Numbered from the stretch's first letter, positions 26,356-37,600 are shown. The stretch: 64,000 nucleotides of DNA from Schaalia suimastitidis DSM 15538 (GCF_000429105.1 NZ_AUBF01000009.1:62001-126000); one strand, 5' to 3'. The notes: a model not told the origin generated them from the letters alone. Made by a program: numbers and translations.

Positions 26356-27065
26356 GCCCAAATGAATCCACCGATGCGTTGATTCACATCAACAATCTCA
26401 CCAAGAAATATCGCACCCAAACAGCCATTGACGACTTCAGCGTCACACTGAAGGCCGGACGAATCATTGGTCTGATGGGAGCAAATGGCTGCGGCAAGAC
26501 CTCCCTACTGAAAATCCTGGCAGGCGTCCTTACTGACTGGGAAGGAACGGTGAAAATCTGCGGCACCGTGCCAGGCGTGGCAAGCAAGGCAAATGTTGCC
26601 TTCCTGCCAACAGCAGACTTTCTTGACCCGAAACTCACCCCTGCCTCGGCAATCGACCTGTACCAGCGTTTCTTCGCTGACTTCGACGCACGCAAAGCCC
26701 ACGACATGGTCACCTTCTTTGACCTGCCCAAAGACCGGCAGCTCAAAGAAATGTCCAAAGGCATGGGAGAAAAACTGCAGATCGCACTGGTGATGTCTCG
26801 GAAAGCACGGATCTACCTGCTTGATGAACCTATATCAGGCGTAGACCCGGCTGCACGAGACCTCATCCTCAGCGGCATCCTCAAGGACTTTAACGAAGAT
26901 GCCCTCATGTTGATCTCAACTCACCTCATCGCTGACGTCGAAACCATCGTTGACGAAGTCATCTTTATGAAAGATGGGCGCCTGTTACTGCACGAAAATG
27001 CTGACGATCTGCGCCAGGAACGGTCGATGACCATTGACGCCATCTTCAGGAAGGAATACCGCTGA
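26352..27065 (+). CDS. ABC transporter ATP-binding protein (YtrB-like)
   Basis: A 237-aa ATPase with Walker A GANGCGKTS (near residue 41), a signature region reading EMSKGMGEK instead of LSGGQ (near residue 135), Walker B IYLLDEPISGVDP (near 155) and the switch His in LISTHLI (near 193). This signature form is common in ABC-2 type exporters of the YtrB group. It overlaps the GntR stop and the permease start by a few bases. The substrate is unknown; the operon type suggests envelope stress or antimicrobial peptide response. Confidence 0.9.
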   Translation: MSPNESTDALIHINNLTKKYRTQTAIDDFSVTLKAGRIIGLMGANGCGKTSLLKILAGVLTDWEGTVKICGTVPGVASKANVAFLPTADFLDPKLTPASAIDLYQRFFADFDARKAHDMVTFFDLPKDRQLKEMSKGMGEKLQIALVMSRKARIYLLDEPISGVDPAARDLILSGILKDFNEDALMLISTHLIADVETIVDEVIFMKDGRLLLHENADDLRQERSMTIDAIFRKEYR

Positions 27066-27880
27066 TGTTTGCTCAACTATGTGCGCAAGAATGGCGCGAT
27101 AATGGTGCCACTACCACGGCTGTGCTCGGCATCCACGCCCTCATTGGGGCAACATCGCTAGGTGTGGCGCAATTAGACGTGCCAGTACTGTCGTTTCTTC
27201 TGCAAGCAGTTGCTATCGGCACATTTATTTCAGCCCCAATAGTCGTGCTGATTCGACTCCACGTTGCCTATTGGCAGTCAATGTACGGCTCACGTGGATA
27301 TTTCACCATGACACTGCCCGTAAAAGGCCGCTGTTTGTATTGGGCCAAGAGTATCTTCGCCTTTCTTTTCATTCTGCTTGCCCTGGTACTGACGGCAACT
27401 GGACTCGTCGCTGTGGCATGGTCTGTTGCACACAGCAACGGCATGACGCTAGGAGAGTTCTTCCAACCATTGCGTGACAGCATCGCAAATATGCCTTCGT
27501 GGATCCTTCTCCACGTGCTGATCAGTTTCCTTGTCAGTATTGCCTTCCTCGTTTTTCCGGTGATGGCAGTGATGAGTATTGGTGCACAAAGCCAATGGAA
27601 TCATATGGGCTTTGGTGCACCAATGATCGGCCTGGTCCTGCTGTATCTGGTTGGGCAGATTGCCGTGCTGATTGGCATGATCCTTCCAGGCGCCGTTGAT
27701 CTGCAAACAGGGCAATTTACCTGGGACAGTATGCTTTTTCAACTGATCAATGCCATGGGTGACAATGGGGCACAGCCGAGTATCGTTGGACTTGGCAGCG
27801 TAGTGGCCAGTGCGGCACTCACCTCTGTAATGGCATGGTGGGGGATTCGCTCCATCGAAAGGCACACCTCACTGCGATAA
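27065..27880 (+). CDS. ABC-2 type permease of the GntR operon
   Basis: This 271-aa protein has about six hydrophobic segments (for example IFAFLFILLALVLTATGLVA near residue 97). The start ATG 27065 overlaps the ATPase stop (TGATG). It forms the membrane part of the GntR-ATPase-permease system. There is no distinct family motif beyond the layout, so substrate and direction of transport are inferred. A bidirectional hairpin ends the operon. Confidence 0.82.
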   Translation: MFAQLCAQEWRDNGATTTAVLGIHALIGATSLGVAQLDVPVLSFLLQAVAIGTFISAPIVVLIRLHVAYWQSMYGSRGYFTMTLPVKGRCLYWAKSIFAFLFILLALVLTATGLVAVAWSVAHSNGMTLGEFFQPLRDSIANMPSWILLHVLISFLVSIAFLVFPVMAVMSIGAQSQWNHMGFGAPMIGLVLLYLVGQIAVLIGMILPGAVDLQTGQFTWDSMLFQLINAMGDNGAQPSIVGLGSVVASAALTSVMAWWGIRSIERHTSLR

Positions 27881-28102
27881 GGGAAACACTTCAGTAACAC
27901 TGTGGTGTCCATACGCGCAGGCGATCATCACCAACCTGCATGGCACAGCTTGCTTGCGCGTAGTGCGACCACGCATGAGCTGAATTGCGCAGCGAACATC
28001 GGTGTTGGCCGCAGCGTGGCGTGCCCGACCATAGTGCCGCCAGGCAGCCCCTGCAGCACGACTACCCTGCGCAGCGTGGCCTACCCACAGCGCGACCAGC
28101 GC

Positions 28103-28145
28103 ACAAAGGGGTGCGGTGAATACGCCATCACCGCACCCCCCTTTG
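28103..28145. terminator. Bidirectional terminator between the permease and DEAD-helicase genes
   Basis: CAAAGGGG-TGCGGTGA (28103-28119) pairs with TCACCGCACCCC-CTTTG (28128-28145) around an 8-nt loop. A-rich and T-rich stem ends allow action on both strands. No gene is supported elsewhere in the 315-nt spacer 27881-28195. Confidence 0.7.
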
Positions 28146-28195
28146 CACACGGCCACGGACAGTAAAGTTACGTGTCTACGGCAACGTGTCTAAAG

Positions 28196-29848
28196 CTATG
28201 CATCCGACGATGGCTTCCGACGTCGAATCCGCTTACGTGCTGCCCTCGGCGCTGCGGAACCTTCACGATGCTCCGACGAATGCTCGCCGCGTCCGCGTCC
28301 GCGTGACCCACGATCCTGACGTCCCTGCCTCCCCGGGGTGACCTCACGATCTCCATCCTTGGCACGCCGATTTCGCTGGCCGGAATGCACACGAGTACGA
28401 CCGCCTCGTGAAATGGCTGCAGAACGCGCTGAACGGCGACGTGACGGGCTGAGATCCTCAATTTCTTCGGCCTCAAGACCAGCGCGCGTCCGTTTCGCTC
28501 GCGGCAACCGGTCAGTGACCGACGGGTCAATATTAAGGTCGGTAAATAAATGAGCGGACGTATGGTAGGTTTCCAGCGGCTGTTCAACACCCAAGCCAAG
28601 AGCTTTAGAAATCAAGGACCACCGCGGCTGATCGTCCCAATCGACAAAGGTCACAGCCGTGCCCGATTGGCCTGCACGTCCAGTGCGTCCAATCCGGTGG
28701 ATATAGGTCTTCTCATCCTCTGGACACTGGTAGTTGATCACGTGCGTGACATCGTCAACGTCAATGCCTCGCGCAGCCACATCAGTTGCCACGAGCACAT
28801 CAATTTTCCCCTTGCGGAAAGCACGCATGGCCTGCTCACGCGCCCCTTGGCCAAGGTCGCCGTGTAGCGAACCGACGGCAAAACCGCGATCGGTGAGATC
28901 TTCCCCGAGATGGGCGGCTGTGCGTTTTGTTCGACAGAAAATCACTGTGCGGCCACGCCCTTCGGCTTGAAGGATACGCGCGACAACCTCCACCTTATTC
29001 ATCGCATGAACACGGTAGATCACCTGTTTGACGCTGTTGACCGTGGCTCCTTGATCAAGGGGGTCCTGAGCACGTATATGGGTGGGTTGGACCATGAATT
29101 TGCGAGCCAAAGCAACAACTGGGCCCGGCATGGTGGCTGAAAACAGCATTGTGTGACGATTCGCTGGTACACGTGACAGCAGCGTCTCCACATCGGGCAG
29201 GAACCCTAGGTCCAGCATTTCGTCTGCTTCATCCAACACCACCGTTTCAGCGCCGTTGAGGTGAAGAACACCTTTGCGCAGCAAGTCGATCAGACGGCCA
29301 GGTGTCCCCACGACAATATCGGCCCCTTTTTCCAAGGCGGCGATTTGTGGTTCGAAAGGCACACCACCGTAGATTTCAACGATGCGGGTTGACAGATATT
29401 TCGCTGCAGCACGCAAATCGTCCGCCACCTGCTTTGTCAGCTCACGAGTCGGCAAAATAATGAGCGCCTGAGGTTTTCCTGGATTGAGGAGCTCGTCGTA
29501 TCCCTCTTCATCGGGCGCAATGACGTCCTCAAGTACGGGAATACCAAAACCCAATGTTTTGCCGGTACCGGTTTTGGCTTGTCCGATGATGTCGTGACGG
29601 TCGAGGGCAGGCCCAAGGGTAAGGGCCTGAATAGGGAAGGGATGTGTGATGCCGCGTTCGGCAAGGGCATCCACGATGGGGTCGGTGACACCGAAGTCAG
29701 CGAAGGATTTGAGTATCACATCTGAAGCGCTCGCCTCAACGTCCGCAGGTACCTCGTCGTTTTCCGGTGTCACAATATTGCCGAGGCGGACGACGCCAGC
29801 GGAGTACTGTGCAGCAGGAAGGGGGTCATTATTGTGCAAATCGGTCAC
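28196..29848 (-). CDS. DEAD-box RNA helicase
   Basis: This 550-aa ATP-dependent RNA helicase has a Q motif (SFADFGVTDPIVDALAERGI, near residue 49), motif I AKTGTGKT (near 89), motif II VLDEADEMLDLGF (near 207), motif III FSATMPG, and IHRIGRTGRAGQ (near 388). The basic, Arg/Gly-rich tail of about 80 residues resembles RhlE/CsdA types used in ribosome assembly and mRNA decay. GTG 29848 has AAGG upstream. It is divergent from the MiaE_2 gene, as Rv3211 and Rv3210c are in mycobacteria. Confidence 0.93.
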   Translation of the reverse strand: MTDLHNNDPLPAAQYSAGVVRLGNIVTPENDEVPADVEASASDVILKSFADFGVTDPIVDALAERGITHPFPIQALTLGPALDRHDIIGQAKTGTGKTLGFGIPVLEDVIAPDEEGYDELLNPGKPQALIILPTRELTKQVADDLRAAAKYLSTRIVEIYGGVPFEPQIAALEKGADIVVGTPGRLIDLLRKGVLHLNGAETVVLDEADEMLDLGFLPDVETLLSRVPANRHTMLFSATMPGPVVALARKFMVQPTHIRAQDPLDQGATVNSVKQVIYRVHAMNKVEVVARILQAEGRGRTVIFCRTKRTAAHLGEDLTDRGFAVGSLHGDLGQGAREQAMRAFRKGKIDVLVATDVAARGIDVDDVTHVINYQCPEDEKTYIHRIGRTGRAGQSGTAVTFVDWDDQPRWSLISKALGLGVEQPLETYHTSAHLFTDLNIDPSVTDRLPRAKRTRAGLEAEEIEDLSPSRRRSARSAAISRGGRTRVHSGQRNRRAKDGDREVTPGRQGRQDRGSRGRGRGEHSSEHREGSAAPRAARKRIRRRKPSSDA

Positions 29849-30098
29849 GATCGGCCTTGTCTCGGGGCAAACCCCGTGTTGGATGAGCAGCCGATCGCGC
29901 AGTTACAGGTGGCGCGCCATGCGCGCAAAGAAAATGGTCAAAGCGACCGGGCAGCTATATGGTCACCCTCAGTGTACGGGCTTTGGCTTGCGTGTGGGTA
30001 CTGCAACGGCCGTGGGGTTTCACCGCCACCACGATCACTTTGCAACTTTACGTGTCGAGGTGACACGAAGTTGACTCTAGATGACTAGGCTGTCAGGC

Positions 30099-30728
30099 AT
30101 GGAGCATGTACATGAGCCTGTGACCACGCAGGATGGAGAACTTGTCGGTTTACTTGCCTACAGTGCGCTCGCGGCAATGACTCGTTTGGCAAAAGACGGC
30201 GACCAAGCCCCCACGATCCTTGCACACGTCGAACATGCCCGCATGTCGTCAGCGGCTTTTGGTGTATTTGAACAGCTTGAAAAGTGGTCTGATGCGCGTG
30301 GCCTTGACCTGCTTGAAGTAGCGGGACGCTACTCGGGGCTATTTGATGATCTTGATGCCCGCACCCGGCCTACAACGTGGCGGGAACGCTCGGTGAAAAC
30401 CTATGTCACCGTAGGTATTTTTGCTGACCTTTTGCGTGAGGTGGTGCGTCGACGCGAGTTATTTGGTGGGTCAATCGACGACTGGCATTTCGGTCAACAG
30501 GCGTGGGTCCTTCAGCATCTTGCTCCTGAACTTGCCTCAGACGAGGAAGGAGCCGCTCGGCTCTCGCTGTGGGCACGACGGGTCGCTGGCGAAGCTTTGG
30601 GGCTGGTGCGTTCGACGCTTTTCACGCACCCGCACCTGGTGAGTGACCCCGATGCGGTTGACGAGATCGTGGCGCATGTGACGGCGCGTCACGGCGAGCG
30701 GATGGCAGCGATCCACCTGCGGGCGTAG
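30099..30728 (+). CDS. Ferritin-like MiaE_2 family protein
   Basis: This 209-aa helical protein has Glu/His positions expected of a ferritin-like di-iron fold (HVEHARMSSAAFGVFEQLEK near residue 44, and RHGERMAAIHLRA at the end). The family is related in sequence to tRNA hydroxylase MiaE, but actinobacterial members have no proven role. ATG 30099 (MEHVHEP) lies 7 nt after TAGGCT, a leaderless pattern; the frame opens six codons earlier. The DEAD-helicase, MiaE_2 and DUF3107 order is conserved in actinobacteria. Confidence 0.8.
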   Translation: MEHVHEPVTTQDGELVGLLAYSALAAMTRLAKDGDQAPTILAHVEHARMSSAAFGVFEQLEKWSDARGLDLLEVAGRYSGLFDDLDARTRPTTWRERSVKTYVTVGIFADLLREVVRRRELFGGSIDDWHFGQQAWVLQHLAPELASDEEGAARLSLWARRVAGEALGLVRSTLFTHPHLVSDPDAVDEIVAHVTARHGERMAAIHLRA

Positions 30729-30846
30729 CGTGGCGCTGGAACAGCTCACTACGCTGGCAAGGCGCAGCTGACTGACGTCGCCAGTGCACCTGACTAACGT
30801 CGCCAGTGGCGACCGATATTGCTGGTGGCGCGGGTCTGCCAGCTGC

Positions 30847-31071
30847 TTAGGTGAGGGAGAAACCGACGCGACGCTGTTGAGGTGCAGCGATTTGAATGTA
30901 CCCAATGGCCTGCGGTGCAATGAAGGTTTTCTCACCGCGGCTGTCGGTAAGACGAAGCAAGGTTCCCGCACCGAGTGCAATGTTGACTTCCATGAAAAGG
31001 TCGTCTTCACTCATGTCAAGGTCGAGGGTGAGTTCGCGGGCGACATTGCGCAGACCAATGGTGACGTTCAT
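30847..31071 (-). CDS. DUF3107 family small protein
   Basis: The 74-aa protein begins MNVTIGLRNVARELTLDLD and ends YIQIAAPQQRRVGF, matching the short actinobacterial DUF3107 family (mycobacterial TB9.4). AAAGGAG precedes ATG 31071. It sits between the MiaE_2 and AdnA genes. Function unknown. Confidence 0.9.
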   Translation of the reverse strand: MNVTIGLRNVARELTLDLDMSEDDLFMEVNIALGAGTLLRLTDSRGEKTFIAPQAIGYIQIAAPQQRRVGFSLT

Positions 31072-31150
31072 ACGGCAACTCCTTTGTGTTGTGATCTGGT
31101 GACCATGCTACGCGTACACAGATGTTGGTGCTGTCTGAGACGATTAATCT

Positions 31151-34100
31151 ATGAGCGAAACGAAGGTCAGACTGCAGATACGGTCAACGGTGCCGTATCA
31201 GCTTCCACGCCTGGGGGCCCAGCAGCAGCTGGTGCGTGAACGAGCGCAGGAAGGACACTGCGTGGTCCGAGGCGCACCCGGGTCTGGGCGCACCACCACG
31301 GCCTTGGCAATTTTCGCTGATGCTATTGCGTCAGGACGCAGCGCCATCATCCTCGTTCCCGATCGCCTTCGGGCAGACAATCTCCTTGCCCGCGCCCAAA
31401 GTCTGGCCCCCAATGAACTTCGTCCCGTACGCAGCTTGGCATCATTCGCCTACCGTGTCGTTTCCACATGGCGTGTCGAACGCACTGATCCGCTTGGCCC
31501 CGTTGAACTGGTCACGGGCGCCCGAATGGACCAACTCCTTACCGACCTCATTGCATCGGACACCGGGCCCTGGCCCGCACACCTGAATGCTGACATGCGT
31601 GCGCTGCCAGCATTTCGTACCGATATGCGTAACCTTTTCGCTCGTGCAGGTGAAACAGGTATTGATGCGGCGGAACTGGCACGGCTTGGCGCGGCTCATG
31701 GTCGCGACGAATGGGTTGCTGCCGCGCGGATATTCCAACGATGGTGCGACGACAAAGGTTTCGCGGTGACCACACGGGAAGTGATGCAAGCGGACCTGTC
31801 GCGTTTACAACATGAAGCCGCGGCCATCCTCGAAGGTTGGGATGATGCAGCCAATGCTGCGGGCGTAACTGCTCAACGTCCCTTACCTCAGGTGATTGTC
31901 GTCGACGACCTCCAAGACTGCACGGCCTCGACCATTGAATTGCTACGTGCTGCTGCTGCATGCGGTAGCCGGATTGTGGCAATGTCTGACCCGGATGTTG
32001 CAGTGGCCACATACCGTGGTGGCGAGCCACAACTTGACGGGCGTTTGGCGGCCTGCCTTGATGTGCCAATCCTGGACTTAGGTGACGTTTATGTGGGGAC
32101 GCCTGCCTTGCGTAAACTCACACAACACATGCTCGGCGGAATCGCGCAAAGCGGCTCTGTTGCGCGCCGTCACGTAGGGGTACACACCACGGCATCCCTG
32201 GAGACTCCAATTCCCGACGCAACCCTGCCAGTGAGTGATGCAAATGATGAACAACAACACAATGAATCCGAACAGGCAGACGATCCTGCGGTACTGCTCA
32301 ATGCTGCTGGGAAGCAGGCCTTGACGCCAGGAACAGAGCATATCCGCCTGCATTTCGCGGCAACGTCGGCACAACTTGGCGCAGCCATCAGCCGCCAATT
32401 GCGCGCACACTACGTCCACGGTGACGTATCACGTTGGGACCAGCAGGTCGTGATAGTGAAAACCAACGCGCAGGTCGAAATGATGCGTCGCCACTTAAGA
32501 CGCGCAGGCATACCCCTTGCAGGCGGGCAGCGTGCCTTCTCATTCTCTCAGGACCCCGTCAGTCGCACGTTGCTGACATTGATTGTCAACGGCCACGTCC
32601 GAGGCGTCATGCAACATCCGGCGAAGGACAATGCGCCAGTGCCAGGTGAGGTGACACAAGGTGCAGATCACGACGCGGACAAGTGGAGGGTGACGCAGGT
32701 ACAGGCCGCACATGACCTTGTTGACTCGCAGTGGGCCGACATTGACATTTTGGATCTGTCGCGCCTTTTGCGCCGACTCAACATCCACAAGACCCGGCTG
32801 GGGGCAGTCCCCTTGGTGGGCATGGAGCCCTGCCCACTCAACGCGACCTCATCCTTGGAGCACGTACCGCATGTCACCACAGAAGCAACACCCGCCTCGG
32901 CAGATGCAGCGCCTCTCAACACGGGTGCCGTGACGAATCACAGGCCGTTCGATGTGTTGGATCTGCTGGAAAATCCTGCGCTTATCGACGCCCACGCCAC
33001 TAAGGACCTACGCCGCGGACTGAAGCGCGCCTCGGCAATGTGGCTGACTTCGGCCACCGTGGGACACATGGCTCCCTACGAGGCGCTGTGGGCACTGTGG
33101 CAGAAGGCAGAAGTTGCTGAGCTGTGGCGCCACAACGCTGTGGAAGGTGGTCCTCAGGCTGCCCACTACGATGATCGACTTGACTTGATATCTGCACTTT
33201 TCCGCGTCGCTGATATCTGGCAACAACGTCACATTGACGCGAAAGCAATAGACTTCGCCCAGCAAATACTTGACGAAGAAGTCCCTTTGGACACTCTGGC
33301 CACTACGGGACACAGGCCGCCGGGTGTAGAAGTGCTCACACCGGCCCAAGCTGTTGGGCGTCATTGGCCCGTCGTAGTCATCGCCGGGCTCCAAGACGGA
33401 AGTTGGCCAGACCTGCGCCTACGTGACCGGCTGCTACGGGCGGATCTCCTTGTCGACCTGACCCAAGGTCGGGCACTCCTCAACGACGATGGACGCCTTA
33501 TCGCTGGCACCCACCCACATGCCGCACGTCAAGCGGTATACCAGGACGAATTACGGCTTTATGTGGCGGCGATTACGCGGTCGACACGGCACCTTCACCT
33601 TGGAGCGGTTAGCGCCGAAGAACAAGCCCCGTCCCCATTCCTTGACGCGGCACTGGCACTGACCAACTATCCGCGCACCGACGATGGTGACATTGACGTC
33701 CAACTTGTGCCACCTCCGCTTGATCTTTCCGGCCACATCGGCACGCTGAGGCACATGGCCGCTTCCGAGGAAGAGCCCGCCACAGCAGACTTGGCACTGA
33801 CATTACTTGCCCTCGCAGCGAAAGAAGGGATTGCCTCGGCACACCCAGCGCGCTGGGCAGGGGCTGGCGGCGTAAGTTCAGATCAACCCATCGCTGACCC
33901 CAACGCCGTGACCATCAGCCCGTCAAGCTTCGACGACGTACGCCTGTGCCCGCTGCGCTGGTTCCTGGGATCGCACGGAGGAAAAGTGCAAGAAAGTGGA
34001 GCGCAGAACCTGGGTACACTCATCCATGCCATCGCCGAACAGTATCCACATGGGACACGCGAAGAACTAGCAGCCGTATTTGACCAACGCGTAGGTGAAC

Positions 34101-34633
34101 TTGGCTATGACATGGATACCGGCGTTGGCAAGAAACAGATGCAGCACGCTCGGGCTGTCCTTGAGGCGCTGGCCACCTATATTGAAGGCGTACCAGGACG
34201 GGTGGATGTCGAAGTACCCCTGAACGTCACCATCGACGGAGTACACCTACGCGGCCGTATTGACCGCGTCGAATATGTTGATGACGGCGTTCGTGTCACC
34301 GACCTTAAAACTGGAAAAGGTGGCAATAAAAACAGACCCAAGGATGCTACTGAGAATCCTCAACTTGCCCTGTATCAGCTTGGACTGTCCGAGATGGGCT
34401 ATACCGTGGTGGGTGCAACCTTGCAGTACTTTGGCAATGAAGACGTTCGTTCGGCCAGCCAACCAGCACTGACCGATGACCGTTCTGCCTACTGGAAAGC
34501 AGAAATTCAGCGTGTCGCTGACATTATGCGTGGACCTACCTATGAGGCAACGCCCTCATCCGAGGTGTGTCGACTCTGTCCACATACCGCGGTGTGCCCG
34601 GCCACAGAAAGCGGTGAAAGGACGATCCAATGA
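31151..34633 (+). CDS. adnA: AdnA-type helicase-nuclease subunit
   Basis: AdnAB is the actinobacterial motor-nuclease that resects double-strand breaks. This 1160-aa subunit has a UvrD-like N-terminal motor and a C-terminal PD-(D/E)xK nuclease. Walker A reads APGSGRTTTA (residues 42-51) with Arg in place of the usual Lys. Walker B reads VVDDLQD (near 253) with Asp where Glu is usual. These changes suggest a weak motor, consistent with AdnB being the main ATPase in mycobacteria. The nuclease reads GRIDRVEY (near 1035) and VTDLKTGKGG (near 1050). Cysteines at about 932 and in CRLCPHTAVC (near 1139) form the Fe-S cluster typical of AddB/AdnA nucleases. It overlaps adnB by 4 nt. Confidence 0.92.
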   Translation: MSETKVRLQIRSTVPYQLPRLGAQQQLVRERAQEGHCVVRGAPGSGRTTTALAIFADAIASGRSAIILVPDRLRADNLLARAQSLAPNELRPVRSLASFAYRVVSTWRVERTDPLGPVELVTGARMDQLLTDLIASDTGPWPAHLNADMRALPAFRTDMRNLFARAGETGIDAAELARLGAAHGRDEWVAAARIFQRWCDDKGFAVTTREVMQADLSRLQHEAAAILEGWDDAANAAGVTAQRPLPQVIVVDDLQDCTASTIELLRAAAACGSRIVAMSDPDVAVATYRGGEPQLDGRLAACLDVPILDLGDVYVGTPALRKLTQHMLGGIAQSGSVARRHVGVHTTASLETPIPDATLPVSDANDEQQHNESEQADDPAVLLNAAGKQALTPGTEHIRLHFAATSAQLGAAISRQLRAHYVHGDVSRWDQQVVIVKTNAQVEMMRRHLRRAGIPLAGGQRAFSFSQDPVSRTLLTLIVNGHVRGVMQHPAKDNAPVPGEVTQGADHDADKWRVTQVQAAHDLVDSQWADIDILDLSRLLRRLNIHKTRLGAVPLVGMEPCPLNATSSLEHVPHVTTEATPASADAAPLNTGAVTNHRPFDVLDLLENPALIDAHATKDLRRGLKRASAMWLTSATVGHMAPYEALWALWQKAEVAELWRHNAVEGGPQAAHYDDRLDLISALFRVADIWQQRHIDAKAIDFAQQILDEEVPLDTLATTGHRPPGVEVLTPAQAVGRHWPVVVIAGLQDGSWPDLRLRDRLLRADLLVDLTQGRALLNDDGRLIAGTHPHAARQAVYQDELRLYVAAITRSTRHLHLGAVSAEEQAPSPFLDAALALTNYPRTDDGDIDVQLVPPPLDLSGHIGTLRHMAASEEEPATADLALTLLALAAKEGIASAHPARWAGAGGVSSDQPIADPNAVTISPSSFDDVRLCPLRWFLGSHGGKVQESGAQNLGTLIHAIAEQYPHGTREELAAVFDQRVGELGYDMDTGVGKKQMQHARAVLEALATYIEGVPGRVDVEVPLNVTIDGVHLRGRIDRVEYVDDGVRVTDLKTGKGGNKNRPKDATENPQLALYQLGLSEMGYTVVGATLQYFGNEDVRSASQPALTDDRSAYWKAEIQRVADIMRGPTYEATPSSEVCRLCPHTAVCPATESGERTIQ

Positions 34634-37600
34634 CGCAGATGGGCAGTTACGACCGTTATGACGCCAACGGACTTGCCCAACTCCTCGCTGACGAGGGGCG
34701 GGCGGTGCACTATCCCACCCAAGAACAGGCGACCGTCATTGAAGCACCATGTCGCCCACTGCTGGTGGTAGCGGGAGCTGGCGCAGGCAAAACGACGACC
34801 ATGTCTCAACGTGTGCTCTGGCTGATTGCCCACGAAGGATATGCGCCTGAAAGTATCCTGGGCCTGACATTTTCGCGTAAAGCTGCAGCAGAACTCGGCG
34901 CCAAAATGCGTAATGATTTGGCGCGCTTTCGCGCACGCACCGGATGTGCAATCGAGGGCGACCCGCAGGCGGCAACATATAATTCTTTCGCACACCGGAT
35001 CGTCAGTGAATACGGGATGCGCATTGGTCTTGACCCCGATGTCACCCTGCTTGGACAGGCACGCTCCCATGAAATCATGACCCAGATTGTCGCCACCTGG
35101 CCCGGTGACCTCCCAGAATCAGGGGCAGTCACGACCTTCGTGTCGCAGGCCTTGTCGCTGTCGAGTCAACTGGGGGATCACCGACTAAGCGTGACACAGG
35201 CACGACGTGAATTGACTGAACTGTCGGATGATATTGCCAATATTGGGGACGCATCGCCATCCAGCATTTTAGGTAGGATGCTCGCCGCAAATAATACGCG
35301 TCTCCTATTGCTAGACATCGTGCAGGCATACCAGGCGCATAAACGTGCCATCGGTGCGATCGACTACGCTGACCAGCTTGTCCTTGCGCACCAGATCATC
35401 ACAACGTGTCCCGATGTCGTCGACAGTATCCGGCAGGAGTATCAGGCAGTGCTGCTTGACGAATTCCAAGATACCTCTGTGATTCAGATGGATCTGCTCG
35501 CCACCTTGTTCCACGACACGACAGTAACTGCTGTGGGGGATCCCAATCAGGCAATATACGGGTGGCGAGGCGCATCGGCCGCATCGCTGGAATCCTTCCT
35601 GTCGCGTTTCAATACCGCGTCGGCACCTGAAGCTTGTCAAACACTGACCTTATCAACCGCCTGGCGTAACGATCACAGCATTCTCGTCGTCGCCAATGCG
35701 GTCGCACAGCCCTTGCGTGAACACTCCGAACACGCCAAATCGCCGATCTTGCGTCCACGAGCGGGTGCCGGTGTGGGAAGTGTCGACATTGCTTACGGCG
35801 CTGACATCGACGCACAGGTGCGCGCAGTCGTTCACTTCGTAAAAACACACCGCATCCGCCAAGGTAAAGCCTGGAAAAAAGTTGCGGTACTTAGTCGCCG
35901 TCGCAATGAAATACACCAGATTGACTTAGCGTTGCGACAAGCAGGCATCCCCACACACGTGGTCGGAATTGGCGGCCTATTGGAACAAAGCGCAGTAGCT
36001 GATGTGCGTGCCGCCCTGGCCATCAGTGCAAATATCGGCGACTCGCCTTCGCTCCTGCGTCTGATTGACGCTCAAGATATTGGCGCTTCGGATATTTCTG
36101 TGCTGTGGGATTGGGCCAAACACCTGGCTCAGCGACACGACGGCGGACATGTCGACGCCTACCTGGTGGAAGCTGTTGACACGCCACCGCCTCCAGGGTG
36201 GTCCTCCCGCGATGATGGTCCAGTGTTTTCGTCGGCGGCACATCAACGTATCAGCATCCTGGGGGCGCGACTGCGCGCCATTCGTGCCGCACACGGTCTT
36301 AGCGTTGTTGACCAGGTGGAACGCTGTATTCATCTGCTGGGTATCGTGGAAGACATTATTGCGGATCCGCTTGATAACAACGGAAGGGTTGCCCTTGACG
36401 CTTTTGTAGATGTGGCACTGACCTACACGCAGGAGGTTCCAGGCGCAAGCCTGCGCGGTTTCCTCACGTGGATGGACACTGCGATCGCTGAGGAACGCGG
36501 CCTACCGCTGCCAGTAACACCGCCCGAACCGGGTGCCGTGGAGCTCCTCACCATCCATGCCTCCAAAGGCTTGGAATGGGATGCGGTGGCAGTCGTGGGG
36601 ATGTGTGACGGCATATTTCCTAGTCATCGCAGCGACAGTGTGCCCTGGACCGAGGCGCCGCCATCTCAAAAGGGCTGGCTCATCTCCGCTTCGGAATTGC
36701 CTACTCCGTTACGGGGCGACCAAGAGCAACTGCCTCCCCTGGTGGCGGACCTTCCTCCGGGGGAAGAACTGGCAAACTATTTCGCTTCCGCCTTCGCTCA
36801 AGCCCAAGCTGGAGGGGAGCGTGTGCGAAAAATTGGAGCCTTTGCCAGCAATTACCTTGGCGACGTCACGTGCCGCGCCATCGGTGCGCACAATGAGTTA
36901 GAGGAACGACGCCTCGCCTACGTTGCCCTCACACGCGCACGTTCAGCAATGCTTCTCACCGGTGCGTGGCACACCAATGGGGCGACCAAACTGCGGGAAC
37001 CGTCACGTTACCTGATGGAGGCGCTAACAGCCTTACGCGATGAATATCGGCGTATGAGCGCCCAGAAGGGGTCGAAAGAACTACAAGCAGCACTGCACGG
37101 CCTTGAACAAGCGATAACGCCAAAGCCCGAGGCACACGACCTCAACACTGTTTTGCCGACGGCTCTCTACCCGAAAACGCCAGGGCCAACACGCCAGCGG
37201 GTTGCTGCCTGTGCCCACCTCGTTGAGGATCGATTGCACGCGTTGCCCCCAGGGGTGGATCCTCTTGCCGCACTCCACACAATGGAGTCACACCCATTGG
37301 TTGACGAGGCGAAGGCACTATTCGAAGAACGCCGAAGTGCGCGCTCTGACGAGGTTGTCGACCTGTCTCTTGAACGCTTGTCAGCGACAGCCTTATCTCG
37401 TCTGATCGAAACCCCTGCCGAATTCGCCGAAGGCTATCGCCGACCGATGCCAACACCACCATCGGCGCAGGCAACACTGGGCACACTCCTTCACACGTGG
37501 ATTGAACGCGAACTACGAACCGCTAGCGAAACTCTGTGGGAAGAACCCCTGGTGGGAATAGCGGCGCTGAACCAGGACGATCGCGCGAAACTGAAGACGA

